Source of the DNA: Bog-756 sp963734435
GTDB taxonomy: Bacteria > Actinomycetota > Acidimicrobiia > Acidimicrobiales > RAAP-2
DNA: 64,000 nt
Direction: 5' to 3'
Assembly: GCA_963734435.1 (NCBI GenBank)
Contig: CAVTHA010000010.1
Location: 124,001-188,000, forward strand
The translations under genes were made by a program, and so were the position numbers. The notes beneath the pieces were generated by a model. The model did not search any database. It worked only from the letters and a program-made list of their open reading frames with translations, and had not been told where the DNA came from. Shown here one piece after another: positions 41,964 to 53,913 of this stretch. How positions within the stretch are numbered: the first letter of the stretch is position 1; the number at the start of each line of letters is the position of its first letter.

Positions 41964-42869
41964 TCAGTTGGCGTAGGCGTGCTCGCGCCAGTAGGCCAGG
42001 ACGTCGGTCAAGGTCTCGTCGAGCGAGACCTCGGGCTTCCATCCCGTGGTGTCCTCCAACCGGGCCGGGTCTCCCCGGAGCACCGGCACCTCGACCGGCC
42101 GAACCAGGTCCGGGTCGGTCTCGAGCTCGAGCGAGGTGCCGGCCAACCGGAGCAGGCCTTCGGCGATCTCCGCGATCGAGACGTCGCGCCCGGTGCAGAC
42201 GTTGTACAGGTCCGCCGGCTGGTCGGCCTCGACGAGCAGCCGGTAGGCCCGGACCACGTCCCGCACGTCGGTGAAATCACGACGGGCCGACAGGTTCCCG
42301 ACCGGGATCGAGATGGCACCGCCCCGTTCGGCGTCGACAATGCGTTTGGCCAGGGCCGCCACCGCGAAATGGACAGACTGTCCGGGACCGATGTGATTGA
42401 AGGGCCGGACGGTGACGACGCGTTGCCCGTGGCCGAGGCGGGCCTGGGCGGCCAACGCCTCGGCGGCCAACTTGCTGGCCGCGTAGGGGCTGAGCGGGGC
42501 GGTCGGTGACGTTTCGGTGAGCGGCAGGCGTGCCGGATCGGTGACCGCCCCGTAGACCTCGGCCGAGCTGGTCACGAGGATCCTCGGGTCAGTGCCGCAC
42601 TCACGGGCGGCCGCCAACAGCGTGCCGGTGCCGATCACGTTGACCTCGAGCACCCGCAGCGGCTCGTCCCAGGACCGTCCGACATGAGTCAGCGCGGCCA
42701 GGTGGTAGATGGCATCGGGACGGGCAGCCCGCACCGCGGCGAGCAGCGCCGGCGGGTCGGTGACGTCCACCTCGTGATCGATGACGGACACCTCGTCGCC
42801 GAGGGACTCGAGATGCTCGGACAGCCACCCGCCCACGAAGCCCCGGCCTCCGGTGATCAGCGAGCGCAC
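41964..42869 (-). CDS. Extended SDR, GDP-4-keto-6-deoxymannose reductase-like
   Basis: 301 residues, intact frame. Nucleotide-binding GGRGFVGGWL is at the N-terminus. Then follow IYHLAALTHVGRSWDEP, VTSSAEVYG, the catalytic SPYAASKLAAEAL (YxxxK), and VRPFNHIGPGQS. The HVGRSW segment is characteristic of the GDP-mannose dehydratase/reductase branch. A reductase making GDP-rhamnose or another 6-deoxyhexose from the keto intermediate is likely, but no GDP-mannose 4,6-dehydratase is seen in the window. The GTG at 42869 begins VRSLITGGRG. It ends the minus-strand glycosyltransferase run, before the terminator. Confidence 0.78.
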   Translation of the reverse strand: MRSLITGGRGFVGGWLSEHLESLGDEVSVIDHEVDVTDPPALLAAVRAARPDAIYHLAALTHVGRSWDEPLRVLEVNVIGTGTLLAAARECGTDPRILVTSSAEVYGAVTDPARLPLTETSPTAPLSPYAASKLAAEALAAQARLGHGQRVVTVRPFNHIGPGQSVHFAVAALAKRIVDAERGGAISIPVGNLSARRDFTDVRDVVRAYRLLVEADQPADLYNVCTGRDVSIAEIAEGLLRLAGTSLELETDPDLVRPVEVPVLRGDPARLEDTTGWKPEVSLDETLTDVLAYWREHAYAN

Positions 42870-42903
42870 GACGGGCCACCCTACTGGGTGAGTCCCTGGA
42901 CCT

Positions 42904-44106
42904 TCATCCCTCGACGACCCCGGCGGCCCCGGCCGCGTACCGGTAGGCCTCGACGTGCCGGGCGGCGCTCGACGCCCAGGTGTGACGGGCCGCCACCTCG
43001 AGGCCGCGGCGGCGGCGCTCCGGATCGGCCCTCCCGGGGCCCGACGGACGGTCGAGCTCGGCCCCGATGGCGTCGGCCAGTCCGGCGCTGTCCCCCGGGT
43101 CGACCAGGACGGCCGCCTCGCCCGCCACCTCCTCCATCGCCGTTCCCGCCGTGGTCACGAGAGGCGTCCCGCAGGCCAGCGCCTCGAGGGCGGGCAGCCC
43201 GAACCCCTCGTAGAAGGCCGGGTAGACGGCGGTGGTGGCCGAGCGCAGCAGGGCGGGAACGGTCTCGCCGGGCACGTAGCCGGGACGGACGACACGGGGG
43301 GCGACGCCGGCCCGCTCGATGGCCCGCTCGACGGCGTCGCCACCCCAACCAGTGCCCCCGGCCAGGACGAGCAGCGCGTCGGCGTGGTCACCGGCCACCC
43401 GGTCGAACGCCTCGACCAGGGTCGGGCACGTTCTTACGCGGCTCGATGGTGCCGACGAAGACCACCAGGGGCCGGCCGTCGCCCAAGCGGTCGTCGAGCC
43501 GGGCCAGGCGGGCGTCGTCGGCCCCGGGTTCGGCCTCGTCGGGACGGAATCGGGCGGTGTCCACCCCATGGGGAGCGATGAAGACCCGGGCCTCCACCCG
43601 GCACCACCGGGCCAGCTGCTCGGCGGTGGCCCGGCTCACGCAGACGACGGCCCGGGCCCGGCGGGCCGCCACCTTGATCGCCCGGCGGAAGAGCAGGACC
43701 TTCGAGCGCTGGTGCCAGTCGGGCTGGTCGAAAAAGCTCAGGTCGTGGATGGTCACCACGGTCGGGACCCTTGACCGCTCGGGCATGGTGTAGTGCGGAC
43801 CGTGGTGCACGTCGACGCCCCGTCGGGAGAGGAGCGCGGGCAGACGACCCTGTTCCCAGGCCAGGCGGAAGACCCGGGGGGCCGGGGCCGAGCCCACCGA
43901 GCGCGGCCGAGGTGCGTCGGTCCGCCACCGCTCGACGTCTCCCCGGCGGCTGAACACCACGAGTTCGAGGTCGGTCCGGGCCGACAGGGCCGAGGCCAGG
44001 TCACCGTGTAGTGACCGGCGCCGACGGGCCGGTCGGGGACCGCCGACACGTCGAGCGAGAGCCGGAGCCAGGGGTCACCCACGACGGTCACCCGGTCCAA
44101 GACCAT
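42904..44106 (-). CDS. GT4 family glycosyltransferase (frameshifted), copy 1
   Basis: GT-B fold enzyme. N-terminal RLSLDVSAVPDRPVGAGHYT; then HGPHYTMPERSRVPTVVTIH, IHDLSFFDQPDWHQR, AVVCVSRATAEQLARWC, and FIAPHGVDTARFRPD. The C-terminal domain has VVFVGTIEPRKN and the nucleotide-sugar site YEGFGLPALEALACGTPLV (EGFGLPxxEA). Two frame corrections are needed, near 43435 and 44000. The start, an ATG at 44106 with GGAGG three bases upstream, overlaps the end of the next gene. Mannosyl or rhamnosyl transfer would fit the GDP-mannose and dTDP-rhamnose genes nearby. It is one of three adjacent paralogues. Confidence 0.85.
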
Positions 44107-45183
44107 CAACCTCCTGCCACACCGAGAGGTGGCGACGGGCCAGGCCGACCAGGTGAGCCCGGACGCCCGGGCCAGCCCGGCGACCGGAGTCGGGCACGCA
44201 GCTCCTCGTTGGTGGCCACGACGAGGAGGCCGTGGGCGATCTCCTCGACGTCGTGGGGATCCACCTCGAAGGCGGCGTCGACCGTGCTCGGCAGGGGCCC
44301 GCTCGCCACCACCGGGGTCCCGAACGCCATGGCCTCGACCGGGGGGAGCCCGAATCCCTCGTTGAAGGGCACATAGGCGAGCAGACGCGCCATCTGGTAG
44401 AGGGCGGACAGCTCGGCGGACGACACCGACCCGGCCAGGACCACGCCGGTCGCCGGCTTCGACCTGCTTGCCCCATCCGGTCGGGCCGACGACCACCAGC
44501 GGCCACGGTTCCGGTAGCGACGGCCGGACGCGCCGGTAGGCCTCGATCAGCCGGGTCAGGTTCTTGCGCGGCTCGAGCGTGCCCACGCACAACAGGAACG
44601 GCCCCCGCACCCCGAGGCGGCCGAGGAGACGGGTGGCCGCCGGCCGGTCGGGCGGCGGGAGGTGGTCCGAACCCAGGGGGATCACGGAGATGGCCTCCCG
44701 GCAGGCGCCCGCCTCCACCAGATCGTCGGCCACCACCCCGGACGGCACCACGAAGCGGTCGGCCCGCCGCAGGGCGCGGCGCAGGGCGGCCTCGTGCCAG
44801 GCCCGCCCCCGGCCCGGGTACGCCTCGGGAACCCGTCGCCACGGGAGGTCGTGGACCGTGGCCACCAGGGCCGCCCGGCCCGGTTCGAGCGTCGACAGCG
44901 ACACGGCGTGGACGACGTCGAACCCGCCCGGGGCCCGGAGGAGGCCGCGGTCCCAGGCCCGGGTGAGCACCGGACCGGGGAGGCGCGAGCATGAGGGGGT
45001 AGCCCAACGCCCCGAGCGGGTCGGGGCCGCGGCCGGCGCCCGCCGCCGACCGGCGGACAGCGGCGAGGTCCGGCGCGCTCGGGCGGCTCGAGCTGGCCGA
45101 CACCCCGCAGCAGTCCCTGCACGTAGGTGCCGATGCCACCCGGTACCGTCCGCCGCAGCTGCTCGGCGATCGAGCATGCGCAC
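44075..45183 (-). CDS. GT4 family glycosyltransferase (frameshifted), copy 2
   Basis: GT-B fold paralogue of its neighbours. N-terminal IAEQLRRTVPGGIGTYVQGL (glycine-rich loop), DVVHAVSLSTLEPGRAALVA, TVHDLPWRRVPEAYPGRG, DRFVVPSGVVADDLVEAGA, ISVIPLGSDHLPPPDRP, then FLLCVGTLEPRKNLTRLIEA and NEGFGLPPVEAMAFGTPVV. At least four frame corrections are needed (near 45170, 45030, 44450 and 44190). At the first, dropping one G restores the start VRMLIAEQL from a GTG at 45183. The stop at 44075 lies inside the start region of copy 1, so the genes overlap. Confidence 0.83.
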
Positions 45184-45187
45184 CGAC

Positions 45188-46460
45188 TCACCTCACCCGG
45201 CGCGCCCGCGTCCCGGCGGTGGGCGTCCCGCTGGGGAACGTGGCGGGCCACGCCTGGCGGGCGGTGCCGGCGGCATCGGCGTACAGCCCGACCAGACCCT
45301 CGGCGCAGGCGCTCCCAGGTGAACTCGGCGGCCCGGCAGTGACCCCGGTCCACCAGCGCCTCGATTTCGGCACCCCGGTCGAGGACCCGGCCGAGGGCGG
45401 CGGCCAGGGCTTCGACGTCGCCGGGACCGACCAGCAGGGCGGCGTCACCCACGATCTCGGGCACGGCCCCGGCCGCGGTGGCCACCACCGGGACGCCGGC
45501 GGCCATGGCCTCGAGGGGCGGGAACCCGAAGCCCTCGTAGACCGACGGGATAGGCCAGCACCGCCGCGCCCCGCCAGCGACCGCCGCCGAGCGACGTCGT
45601 CGACGTAGCCGAGCCGCACGATCGCGCGACCGGGCCGGGGAGGCTGTCGACGGCGGCGCGCGAACTCGTCCGCACCCCACCCGTCGACGCCCGCGATCAC
45701 CAGGGCCACGTCGGGTGCGGCCGGCGGCGGCGTCGGTCGAAGGCGCGCACCAGCCCGGGGTAGTCCTTGCGGGGCTCGACGGTCCCGACGGCCAGGATGT
45801 AGCGGTCGGCTCCCGTCGGGGAGGTCGACACCGGCCGACGCCGCCGGTGACCCCGCCGCGGGCGGCGACCGGAAGCACCGGGGTCGGCCGGAGGCGGCAG
45901 GCCGATCCCGTGGTGCACGACGCGGACGCGGCTCGGGTCGGCCCCGAACTCGGCCACCACCTCGTCGGCCACGAACTGCGAGGGGGTGTGCACCCAGGCG
46001 CCCGTCGGCCACGGCCCGGCGGACCAGCGCGGGAAGCCGAGGGTGGAGCGGTCGCACAGCTCCGGGTAGCGCACGGTGGTGAGGTCGTGCACGGTCACGA
46101 CCCGGGCGGCCCGGCGGGTGGGCGGGACGACGAAGTTGGTGCCGTGCACCACGTCGACGGGCCCGACGAACCACTCCACGGCCGGGACCGAGATGGGCCC
46201 AGGCCAGGTGCAGCGGACGGGCCGGCATGGCCCGCTGGCGGACGCGCACCCCGGCGGGCACGAGCGGCGGCAGCCGCTGCCGGCGGCGCCAGCGTCACGG
46301 CGAAGGCGTCGACGTCGAGCGTCGGCCCGACGTCGGCCAGCGCCCCCAGGGCGCCCTCGCAGAACACGACCCACCCCGGTGGCTCGTGCCGAGCAGCGGC
46401 GTGGCGTCGACGGCCACCCGGAGGCCGCTCGCGTCGTCGGGTCGCGTCGTCTGCCGGCAC
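45188..46460 (-). CDS. GT4 family glycosyltransferase (frameshifted), copy 3
   Basis: GT-B fold. Fragments in order: LRVAVDATPLLG, RFCEGALGALADVGPTLD, VEWFVGPVDVVHGTNFVVPP, VVTVHDLTTVRYPELC, VHTPSQFVADEVVAEFGADP, VRVVHHGIGLPPP, ILAVGTVEPRKDYPGLVRAF, VALVIAGVDGWGADEF, then the EGFGxPxxEA region in a shifted frame. Many corrections are needed. The start is uncertain; the conserved LRVAVD core begins near 46425, and a start at about 46460-46480 is likely. It is divergent from cofD with about 70 bases between. The three copies show no obvious tandem duplication at the DNA level by eye. Confidence 0.8.
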
Positions 46461-46531
46461 CCGGTCGAGCCTTGCACACCGGAGCCCGGGCCGCGGGCGG
46501 TAGCGGCCCGGACCGTTAGCCTGGCTGCGCC

Positions 46532-47578
46532 GTGATCACCGCCCTCGCCGGAGGAGTCGGTGCCGCCCGCCTCCTGCGCGGCCTGGTCCGCGTCGTCGCG
46601 CCGGCCGACGTCACCGCCGTGGTCAACACCGGTGACGACACCGTGCTCCACGGCCTGCACATCAGCCCCGACCTCGACACCGTGACCTACACCCTGGCCG
46701 GGCCTGAACGACGACGAGCGCGGCTGGGGCCTGGCCGGCGAGACCTGGACGGTCATGGAGGCCTCGAGCCGCCTCGGCGGCGAGACCTGGTTCCGCCTCG
46801 GCGACCGCGACCTCGCCACCCACCTCTACCGCACCCAGCGTCTGTCGGAGGGGGCCACCCTGTCGCAGGTGACCGCCGAGATCACCGCGGTCCCTCGGGG
46901 TGGCGGTCCGGCTCCTGCCCATGTCCGACGACCCGCGTCCGGACCCGGCTGACGCCTGCGTCGACGGTCCCGAGGTCGTCGTTCCAGGAGTACTTCGTCG
47001 GCCGCCGCCACGCCGTCGCCGTGGCGTCGGTCCGCTTCGACGGGGCCGAGGCGCGCCCGCCCGCCCCCGGCGTGCTCGACGCCATCGCCGAGGCCGAGGT
47101 CGTCGTGATCTGCCCGTCCAACCCGATCGTCTCGATCGGCCCGCTCCTGGCCGTGCCCGGGCATCGCCGACGCGCTGGCCGCCCGCCGCGACCGACGTGG
47201 TGGCGGTCTCCCCCATCGTCGCCGGCGCCGCCCTCAAGGGTCCGGCCGACCGCCTGATGACCGAGCTGGGCCACGAGGCCATCGGTGGTGGCGTGGCCCG
47301 CCTGTACGCGCCGTGTGCGTCGGCACCCTGGTCATCGACGACGCCGACGCCGCGCTGGCCGACGCCGTCGAGGCCTGCGGGGTGCGCTGCGTCGTCGCCC
47401 CGACCGTCATGCACACCCCGCGGCCACGCGCGGCGCGCTCTGGCCCGGACCGTCCTCGACGTCCGGCCTCGAGCGCCGGCGCTCGCGCGCCGACCGGCGC
47501 CGGCCCGGCGGGATCACGCACCGTCGGCCCGTCACCGGCGCCGCGGTGCACGGTGCAGCCCGGCGGACGACCTGGTGA
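46532..47578 (+). CDS. cofD: 2-phospho-L-lactate transferase CofD/FbiA (frameshifted)
   Basis: Builds the F420 side chain by transferring a lactyl- or enolpyruvyl-phosphate group from its guanylyl donor to the deazaflavin Fo. The N-terminus ITALAGGVGAARLLRGL is diagnostic, followed by VVNTGDDTVLHGLHISPDLD, TVTYTLAG, RGWGLAGETWTV, ETWFRLGDRDLATHLYRT, RLSEGATLSQVT, SFQEYFVGRRHAV, VVVICPSNPIVSIGPLLAVPG, DVVAVSPIVAGAALKGPADR and TLVIDDADAALADAVEA. About six corrections are needed. The GTG at 46532 matches the family start. The end is uncertain; a TGA at 47578 would overlap the cofE start (GTGA). Confidence 0.9.
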
Positions 47579-48262
47579 TCCCGTGCTGGCCGGGCTCGGC
47601 GAGATCGGCCGGGCGACGACCTGGCCGCCCTGATCGCCGCGACGTCGAGCTCCGCGACGGCGACGTCGTCGTCGTCACCCAGAAGATCGTGTCCAAGGCC
47701 GAGGGCCGCCTGGTCGCCGATCGACCCCGACGACCCCGCCGACCAGGCCCTGGCTGATCGAGTCGGAGTCGGTGCGCGTCCTGCGCCGGCGCGGCGACCT
47801 CGTGATCACCGAGACCCGCCACGGCTTCGTCTGCGCCAACGCCGGGTCGACCTGTCCAACGTCGAGCGGGGCTGGGCGGCGCTGCTCCCCGAGGACTCCG
47901 ACCGCTCGGCCCGGCGCATCCGCGACGGCCTCCGGCGCCGCCACGGGCGTCGAGGTCGGCGGTCATCGTCTCCGACACCTTCGGCCGGACCTGGCGCCAG
48001 GGCGTCACCGACGTGGCCATCGGCTGCGCCGGGGTCGCCGCCGTCGTCGACCTCCGGGGCACCGCCGACGCCATCGGTCGCGAGCTCGTGGCCACCGAGG
48101 TGTGCGTGGCCGACGAGGTGGCCGTCGGCGGCCGAGCTGGTCATGGGCAAGGCCGGGTCGTCCCGGTCGCCGTCGTCCGCGGCGTCGACCCCGCCTGGCT
48201 GCGCGAGGCGTCGGTGGCCGACGAGATCGTGCGGCCCACCGGCCGAGGACCTCTTCCGCTGA
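47575..48262 (+). CDS. cofE: F420-0:gamma-glutamyl ligase CofE/FbiB N-domain (frameshifted)
   Basis: Adds glutamates to F420-0 using GTP. Recognisable: VIPVLAGLGEIG at the start, VVVVTQKIVSKAEGRLVA, ESVRVLRRRGDLVITETRHG, FVCANAG, VERGWAALLPEDSDRSARRI, VIVSDTFGRTWRQGVTDVAI, GCAGVAAVVDLRGTAD, VATEVCVADEVA and GVDPAWLREASVADEIVRP. About five corrections are needed. The product is about 229 residues and ends with AEDLFR, so it lacks the C-terminal nitroreductase domain that mycobacterial FbiB carries. The window's cofD, cofE and guanylyltransferase grouping mirrors mycobacterial fbiA, fbiB, manB order. Confidence 0.9.
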
Positions 48263-48299
48263 CGCGGCCTGCCGCTGACCCGTCGGCGCTGACCCTGGC

Positions 48300-49282
<983 letters not shown>

Positions 49283-49284
49283 GG

Positions 49285-50397
49285 TCAGACTCCCGCAGCC
49301 ACCCGCTGCCCGTCGAGGCATCGGTGCCCGAAGCGGTGCACCCGGCGCCGGCCGCCGATCACCGAGAGCCCGCGGATCACGCACCCGCTGGCCCACGCAT
49401 GGCGCCCGGGACCGACGATCGATCCGTCCACGGTGGCCCTCGCCGCCACGCGGGCGCCGGGCAGGAGCACCGAGCCGATCGACCGACCGCGCCCTCCTCG
49501 ATCGACGGCGCCGGCGCCGATCACGGACTGCCTCGACCACGGCATCGTCGGCCACCGGCGCACCGCGCGCCGAGCAGGGACCGGACCACCGCCCTACTCC
49601 GGACGTCGCACCGTGCCGATGCGCCAGGACCCGCGACCGAGGGTCGGATCCCGCTCCGCCTCCGGGTGCGGGCGGCCCGGGCCGGCGTGCCGGCGAGGAG
49701 GTCGGCGTGGGCCCGGAGGTACGCGTCCGGCGTCCCGGTGTCGAGCCAGTAGGCGTCGGTGCCCACGGCGTAGAGGCGCCCTTCGGCCGCCAGGGCCGGG
49801 AACGTCTCGCGCTCGATCGACACCCGACCGTCGCGGGAGATGCGGTCGAGGACGTCGGGCTCGAGGACGTAGGTCCCGGCGTTGATCAGGTTGGTGGGCG
49901 CCTCGTCCCGGGGCGGCTTCTCGACGAACGCGACGACCCGGCCGTCGTCGTCGGTGGGGACCACACCGAAGCGCGACGGGTCGTCGACCGGCGTGCAGGC
50001 TGGATGGTGGCCTCGGCCCCGTGCCGGCGGTGGAAGGCGACCAGCGCCGTGATGTCGACGTCGGTGAGCACGTCACCGTTCACGACGACGAAGGTCTCGT
50101 CGATGCCGGCGTGGTCGGCCGCGAAGCGGATGGCCCCGGCCGTGTCGAGCGGGCTCGGCTCCACCGCGTAGGCGAGGCGGACGCCGGCGACTCGTGCCGT
50201 CGGGATAGGCGTCGATGAAGGCGTCGGGCCGGTAGCCGAGCGACAGCACCGCCTCGTCGACCCCGTGCGTCGGCCAGGTGGGCGAGGACCCGCTCGATCA
50301 TGGGCACCTCCACGACGGGCAGCATCTGCTTCGGCGTGGTGAAGGTGAGCGGCCGCAGCCTCGTCCCCTCGCCGCCCACCAGGACGACGGCCCTCAC
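49285..50397 (-). CDS. manC: Mannose-1-phosphate guanylyltransferase-like (frameshifted)
   Basis: Nucleotidyltransferase making GDP-mannose. N-terminal VRAVVLVGGEGTRLRPLTFT, then TPKQMLPVVEVPMIERVLAH, YAVEPSPLDTAGAIRFAADH, TFVVVNGDVLTDVDITALV, VVAFVEKPPRDEAPTNLINA, GTYVLEPDVLDRISRDGRVS, and a C-terminal left-handed beta-helix (SVLLPGARVAARATVDGSIV). The two-domain form is the actinobacterial ManB/ManC type. About five corrections are needed. The GTG at 50397 overlaps the upstream stop (GTGA). Chemically it could be a glucose-1-phosphate enzyme, but the mannose genes in the window favour GDP-mannose. Confidence 0.87.
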
Positions 50398-51197
50398 TTG
50401 CCGCGTTCCGGTCGACGGCTTCGTGCGTGGTAGCGGTCGGCGTCGTGGTCGGGGTGGGCGTCGTGGCCGTGGAGGTGGTCGACGACGGGAACGGTGGTGG
50501 TGGGCGTGGTCGTCGTCGAGGCGGTCCGCCGACGTGACCGGCCGTCGATCAGCATCGGTGATGGCCTTGGCCGGGGCTTCGGCACCGACACCTGGCCGGC
50601 ACGAAGGCCACGGTGATGAGCTGACCGTTGGCGAGCTTGAGATCCTGGGGCTGACCGCTGGTCTCGGTCCGCTTGCCCGGCGGGGTGAAGCTCGGCCACA
50701 CCTTGATCGACCACCCCCGGCTTTCCGGCGTCGGGGGTGCCTTTCGGGCACACTTCTCCGTTGGTGCACGCCGTCTTGCCCGGGAACTGCAGGGTCGAGT
50801 GAGGTCAGCTCGAGGCCGTGGTAGCCGGCCACGAAGCGGGCCAGGGTGGCGTTGTTGCCCGACGTCCGGCTGTTCTTGGGGCAGATGGATCACGCCGTCA
50901 CCGTCGGTGCGGATCGGCCGGTCTGGCTGGTGTTGGGGTTGGCGGGCAGGTTGGGCTGCACCGTCCCGCACACGTCGAAGCCGAGGGCCGCGTACCAGTG
51001 CGGCGGGTGGTCGGCGGCCCGGCCGACGGCGGGTGCTGGGTCGCTCGTAGCGGCTGTAGACGATGAGCGGCCACGCCGACCAGGCAGATCATGACCAGGC
51101 TGGCGTACCACTTGATGGGCCTCTGCCCGCGGTAGCTCCGCCCCCGCCCGTGGCGCCGGCGCGCGCCACCCATCTTCCTGTCGATCTCCTCGGCCAT
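50394..51197 (-). CDS. Conserved membrane-anchored protein of unknown function (frameshifted)
   Basis: Begins MAEEIDRKMGGARRRHGRGR (ATG 51197), a basic cytosolic tail, then one hydrophobic helix (IKWYASLVMICLVGVAA). The extracytoplasmic part holds PPHWYAALGFDVCGTVQPNL, then RTDGDGVIHLPP and GNNATLARFVAGYHGLELTS, patterns I recall from unnamed actinobacterial proteins that have HWHAAYG- and THGDGVIHIHP-like motifs. It then runs into a Lys/Pro-rich region and a Thr/Pro/His-rich tail. Several corrections are needed. It lies between a GT2 gene and the guanylyltransferase, whose GTG overlaps its stop. The repeated Cys/His residues hint at metal or heme binding, but no function is known. Confidence 0.65.
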
Positions 51198-51211
51198 GAT
51201 CGGGCGACACC

Positions 51212-52181
51212 CTACGTCGGCCGGGCGTCGAGCCCGGTGCACGGTGCCAGCGGTGAGCCGCGCCTGCCTGGCCGGCCACGGCCGGCTCGCAGGGCCAGGC
51301 CCACCGCCACCGTGGGGCAGCGCCAGGCGCCACCCGCCCGGTCGCGGCCGGCGAAGCGGAACACCGAGCGGTGATGGGCGACGAGCATGCGGTAGGGGTC
51401 GGCGGGCCGTCGAGACGCCCTGCAGATGGGTGACCGACGGCGCCGGGCACGTAGGCCACCCCCCACCCGGCCCGGCGGGCCCGCCAACACAGGTCGACGT
51501 CCTCGGCGTACATGAAGTACGACTCGTCGAAGCCGCCCAGCTCGTCGAAGGCCCGCCGCCGGGCCAGGAAGCACGCCCCCGACACCCAGTCGACCGTCGG
51601 TGGCCCCGACGCTCCGGGTCGAGGTCGCCCATGCGGTACGAGCGGGTGAAGCGGTTGTCGGGGACGAGGACACCGAGCACGGCGTGGCCGGCCGCGTCGA
51701 CCAGCGAGGGGAAGCGGCGGGCCGAGGGGTAGCGGGTGCCGTCGGCGTCGAGGATCAGCGGGCCGACGATGGCCAGGTGGGGTCGGCCCGTCGAGCACCG
51801 GCCGCGAGCGGTGCCAGCGCCCCGGGGTGCACGACGACGTCGGGGTTGGACACCAGCACGAGATCGGGGCGGCGGTGACGCCGACGCCCCGGTTGGCCCC
51901 CGCCCCGTAGCCGAGGTTGGCCCCGGTCGCACGACGCCGGACCGGCGGTCGTCGCCGCCGGAGCGCGTCGGCGGACCCGTCGGACGAGGCGTTGTCGACC
52001 ACGACCACGTCGGCGACCCCTCGGCCCGCAGCGAGGCCACGCAGCGGGCCAGGGCCGGCCCCGCCTCGTGGTTGACCACCACCACCGCGACCGCCCGCGG
52101 CCGTCGCCACGGCCCGTTCGGTGCGGCGCCTCGGACCGCGGACGCATGGCGCGGTGCCCGGTCCTCGGCGCGCCGCGTCAC
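51212..52181 (-). CDS. GT2 glycosyltransferase, WbbL-like (frameshifted)
   Basis: GT-A fold enzyme. AVAVVVVNHEAGPALARCVA at the N-terminus, VVVDNASSDGSADAL, NLGYGAGANRGV, LVLVSNPDVVVHPGALA (DxD-like NPD), VDWVSGACFLARRRAFDELG and FDESYFMYAEDVDLCWRARR (ED motif). These are hallmarks of rhamnosyltransferase-like proteins of the WbbL group. About six corrections are needed, and the C-terminus is uncertain (predicted TAG at 51212). The GTG at 52181 lies 4 bases after the stop of the next upstream gene. With rmlB and rmlD nearby, dTDP-rhamnose is a plausible donor. Confidence 0.8.
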
Positions 52182-52185
52182 GCGG

Positions 52186-52925
52186 TCAGATGTCGCGGAT
52201 GAACCGGTAGCGGACGAGCGCCGTGAGGGCGCCGAACCCGTCGCGCCACGCGATCTTCTTCCCCTCCTCGGGCTCCCGACCGGCGTAGGAGATCGGCACC
52301 TCGTAGATCCGGTAGCCCCGTCGCAGGACCTTGGCCGTGATCTCGGGCTCGAAGTCGAACCGGTCGGACTCGATGGTGATGCCGTCGAGCACCTGCCGGT
52401 CGAAGAGCTTGTAGCAGGTCTCCATGTCCGACAGCGTCGAGCGGTAGAGCACGTTGGTGATGAGGGTCAGGAAGCGGTTGCCCAACCAGTGCGAGGGGCA
52501 GCATGTTCTTGCGCTCCCCGGTGAAGCGGCTGCCGTAGACGACCTGGGCCTTGCCCTTCAGGACGGGGTCGAGCAGCTTCGGGCCAGTCGTCGGGGTCGT
52601 ACTCGAGGTCGGCGTCCTGGATGAGCACGAGGTCGCCACGCGACCGCCTCGATCCCGGTCCGGACGGCCGCGCCCTTGCCCCGGTTGGCCCGGTGGTTGA
52701 CGACGCGGACCGTCGAGTCCTGCGAGCGCGGCAGCATCTTGTCGGTCCCGTCGGACGACCCGTCGTCGACCACGACGACCTCGAGGTCGAGGGGCAGGTC
52801 GACGGCCCGGATCCGGCGCATGATCTCGGCGACGGTGTTGCGCTCGTTGAAGACGGGAACGATGACCGACAGCCGGGAGTAGCGGTCGGGACGGCTGCCC
52901 GTCCCCGGCCGGTCTGCGAGTGGCA

Positions 52926-52926
<1 letters not shown>
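52186..52926 (-). CDS. GT2 glycosyltransferase, dolichol-phosphate mannosyltransferase-like (frameshifted)
   Basis: Short GT-A protein of about 246 residues. LSVIVPVFNERNTVAEIMRR, then LEVVVVDDGSSDGTDKML, RVVNHRANRGKGAAVRTGIE, DLVLIQDADLEYDP (DAD metal site), VVYGSRFTGERKN, GNRFLTLITNVLYRSTLSDM, ETCYKLFDRQVLDG and FDFEPEITAKVLRRGYRIYE. This is the Ppm1/DPM1-like group that transfers mannose or glucose to polyprenyl phosphate. No C-terminal membrane domain. Three corrections are needed. The ATG at 52926 overlaps the upstream stop (TGATG). Confidence 0.86.

Positions 52927-53909
<983 letters not shown>

Positions 53910-53913
<4 letters not shown>

Noticed and set aside
42904..46460. The three GT4 genes as a recent tandem duplication
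   Set aside because: They share family motifs (VGTxEPRK and EGFGLP) but no long identical DNA stretch was seen, so they look like old paralogues.
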